Shown here in pieces: positions 4,829 through 6,190 of a stretch of 6,190 nt of DNA. The notes under the pieces are model-generated. The model was given only the letters and a program-made list of their open reading frames with translations. It did no database searches and was not told where the DNA came from. The DNA lies in the NCBI GenBank assembly GCA_013698195.1, contig JACCVK010000368.1, positions 1-6,190 of the forward strand, written 5' to 3'. Numbering within the stretch: the stretch's first letter is position 1; each line of letters begins with the position of its first letter. This DNA comes from Actinomycetota bacterium. Its GTDB lineage: Bacteria; Actinomycetota; Thermoleophilia; Gaiellales; Gaiellaceae. The translations under genes and the position numbers were made by a program.

Positions 4829-6172
4829 ATGTCGCCGCAGCGGCGCACCGCGCTCGTCTCGGTTGGCGCCGCGTGCGTGCTGATCGTCGTCAAGCTCGTT
4901 GCCGGACTCGCGAGCTCCAGCCTCGGGCTACTGGCGGAGGCGGCGCACTCGGGCACGGACCTCGCGGCGGCGCTGCTCACGTTCTTCGCCATCTCGGTCG
5001 CCGTTCGGCCGGCCGACGAGGGGCACCCGTACGGCCATGGGAAAGCCCAGCATCTCGCGGCGCTCGCGGAGGCAGGGTTTCTGATCGTCGTCAGCCTGTT
5101 CATCGCCGGCGTCGCCGTCGCGCGGCTCGCCGGCGCGGTCGACTTCGAGGTCGAAGCATCGTGGTGGACGTTCGCCGCGATCGGCCTCGTCATCGCGATC
5201 GACGTGTCGCGCACCACCGTCTCGCTGCGTGCCGCGCGTCGCTACCGCAGCGACGCGCTGCTTGCCAACGCGCTGCACTTCGGCAGCGACCTCGTGGGCA
5301 CGTTGGCAGTCCTCGCCGGACTCTCGGCGGCCGCGTTCGGCCTCCCGGAGGGCGACGCTGCCGCGGCGCTCTTCGTTGCTGTGCTCGTGATCCTCGCAGC
5401 CGCTCGGCTGATCCGGCGAAACGTCAACGTTCTCATGGACCGGAGTCCGGTCGATGCCGAGGATGCCGCGCGGCAGGCGATCGCAGCGCTCCGCCCGCCC
5501 GTCGAGCTTAGGCGTCTGCGGGTGCGCGAGTCCGGCGGCATGCATTTCGCGGATGTCGTCATCGGAATCGCGCCCGGCGCCGCGGTCGGGCAAGGACATG
5601 CCGCCGCCGACCGCGTGGAGGACGCGCTCCGCGAGCGGCTCCCGGATGCGGACGTCGTCGTCCACGTCGAGCCGAGAGCGGCGGAAGCGGAGGTCCGGGA
5701 GCGCGTACTCGCCGCGGCGGTCGGCGTGCCGCAGGTGCGGGAGATCCACAATCTCTCGGTGCTCGAAGTCGGCGGCGGCGTCGAAGTTGCCCTTCATCTG
5801 AAGCTTCCAGGCGACCTCACCCTCGAGCAGGCGCACGGGATCGCGGAGGACGTCGAGCGCGCGATCCTCGGAGCTGTGTTGGAGGTCCGTGACGTGCGAA
5901 CCCATCTCGAGCCCTTCAAGGAGATTGCGTCCGGCGAAGAGGTCTTGTTCGACGAGAGTGCAGTTGCGCGCGCTGTCAGCGAAGAGACAGGCTCGCCTCC
6001 CCGCGAGCTTCGGTTCGTCCGGACGGACGCAGGAATCGTCGTCTTCCTCACAGTCGCACTCGGCGGCGAGGGCTCGCTCGCCGACGCACATGGGCGCGCG
6101 AGCGCGGTCGAGGAGCGTGTGCGACGCGCGGTCCCGGAAGTTGTGGACGTCGTCGTCCACACGGAGCCGTAG
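4829..6172 (+). CDS. Cation diffusion facilitator (zinc-type) with three C-terminal dimerisation domains
   Basis: This 447-residue protein is a CDF-family metal/proton antiporter of the cytoplasmic membrane. About six spans lie at 10-30, 35-58, 76-100, 112-133, 146-168 and 178-196. The transport site pairs H40-x3-D44 (span 2, AAHSGTD) with H150-x3-D154 (span 5, LHFGSD). This His-Asp/His-Asp set is typical of zinc-selective members, whereas Escherichia coli YiiP has Asp-Asp/His-Asp. The loop PADEGHPYGHGK (61-72) keeps the second site (D63, H66, H70). After the LMDRSP boundary (202-207) come three repeats of the cytoplasmic ZT-dimer fold, each ending HxEP: about 206-282, 286-362 and 370-447. 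Usual CDF proteins are about 300 residues with one such domain. The start at 4829 follows a -10 box by 7 bases; the frame is open further left but only across the cyclase gene. The predicted role is export of Zn(II) or a similar ion. Confidence 0.93.
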   Translation: MSPQRRTALVSVGAACVLIVVKLVAGLASSSLGLLAEAAHSGTDLAAALLTFFAISVAVRPADEGHPYGHGKAQHLAALAEAGFLIVVSLFIAGVAVARLAGAVDFEVEASWWTFAAIGLVIAIDVSRTTVSLRAARRYRSDALLANALHFGSDLVGTLAVLAGLSAAAFGLPEGDAAAALFVAVLVILAAARLIRRNVNVLMDRSPVDAEDAARQAIAALRPPVELRRLRVRESGGMHFADVVIGIAPGAAVGQGHAAADRVEDALRERLPDADVVVHVEPRAAEAEVRERVLAAAVGVPQVREIHNLSVLEVGGGVEVALHLKLPGDLTLEQAHGIAEDVERAILGAVLEVRDVRTHLEPFKEIASGEEVLFDESAVARAVSEETGSPPRELRFVRTDAGIVVFLTVALGGEGSLADAHGRASAVEERVRRAVPEVVDVVVHTEP

Positions 6173-6190
6173 CGGCGTGCGGTTGTGCAT

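Noticed and set aside
4108..5217. 369-codon open frame on the minus strand across the cyclase/CDF junction
   Set aside because: It spans the ends of two strongly supported plus-strand genes and their junction promoter. Its composition is typical of a shadow frame.
6143..6160. Perfect 7-base inverted repeat GTGGACG-TCGT-CGTCCAC as a terminator
   Set aside because: It lies inside the CDF coding region before its stop and has no following T-run. The sequence is explained by codons for a conserved DVVVH peptide.
4928..6190. 420-codon open frame on the minus strand opposite the CDF gene
   Set aside because: It is a high-GC shadow. The protein is Arg/Asp-rich with no recognisable domain, and the plus strand encodes a clear CDF transporter over the same bases.

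Overview
The window is a dense, high-GC stretch with strong G/C third-position bias. It carries six well-supported genes and one short gene at the contig edge. No stretch over about 100 bases lacks a gene, and there are no RNA genes, insertion sequences or CRISPR arrays. I infer a high-GC actinobacterium, possibly of the Thermoleophilia (Gaiella/Solirubrobacter-like) type. The reasons are a 4-hydroxyphenylpyruvate dioxygenase very like the streptomycete enzyme, an alpha/beta-hydrolase/class III cyclase fusion of a kind common in Actinobacteria, and start codons placed right behind TANNNT -10 boxes (leaderless genes). This placement rests on recalled family resemblance, not on a search.

Layout. 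Bases 1-16 are not genomic: they match the end of the Nextera/Tn5 mosaic-end adapter, so the window begins at a read or contig end. Bases 27-323 (+) encode a short acidic protein of unknown function whose upstream region is lost. Convergent to it, a two-gene minus-strand operon runs from 1356 down to 338: a small 93-residue protein of unknown function, then, overlapping by four bases (ATGA), a FabL-type enoyl-ACP reductase. A 94-base divergent promoter region (1357-1450) separates this operon from a plus-strand series: an EamA/DMT-family permease (1451-2344), hppD (2355-3455), an alpha/beta-hydrolase-adenylate/guanylate cyclase fusion (3463-4818), and a cation diffusion facilitator with three tandem C-terminal dimerisation domains (4829-6172).

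How the genes relate. FabL would supply the last step of fatty-acid chain elongation. HppD makes homogentisate in tyrosine breakdown. The fusion protein follows hppD after only 7 bases and has no visible promoter of its own, so the two are probably co-transcribed. The fusion looks like a one-component signalling enzyme in which a hydrolase fold may sense a ligand and control cyclic nucleotide synthesis. The CDF protein should export divalent metal, probably zinc. Four start codons sit 6-7 bases behind a TAG-NNT box, and for hppD and the CDF gene the TAG of that box is also the stop codon of the preceding gene. The plus-strand genes may therefore be packed yet separately promoted.

I see no defence, mobile or biosynthetic system. 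The points most worth a second look are the compact stop-codon/-10-box arrangement, the altered base-specifying residues of the cyclase, the triple C-terminal domain of the CDF protein, and the Tyr-x6-Lys motif that marks the reductase as FabL rather than a generic SDR.
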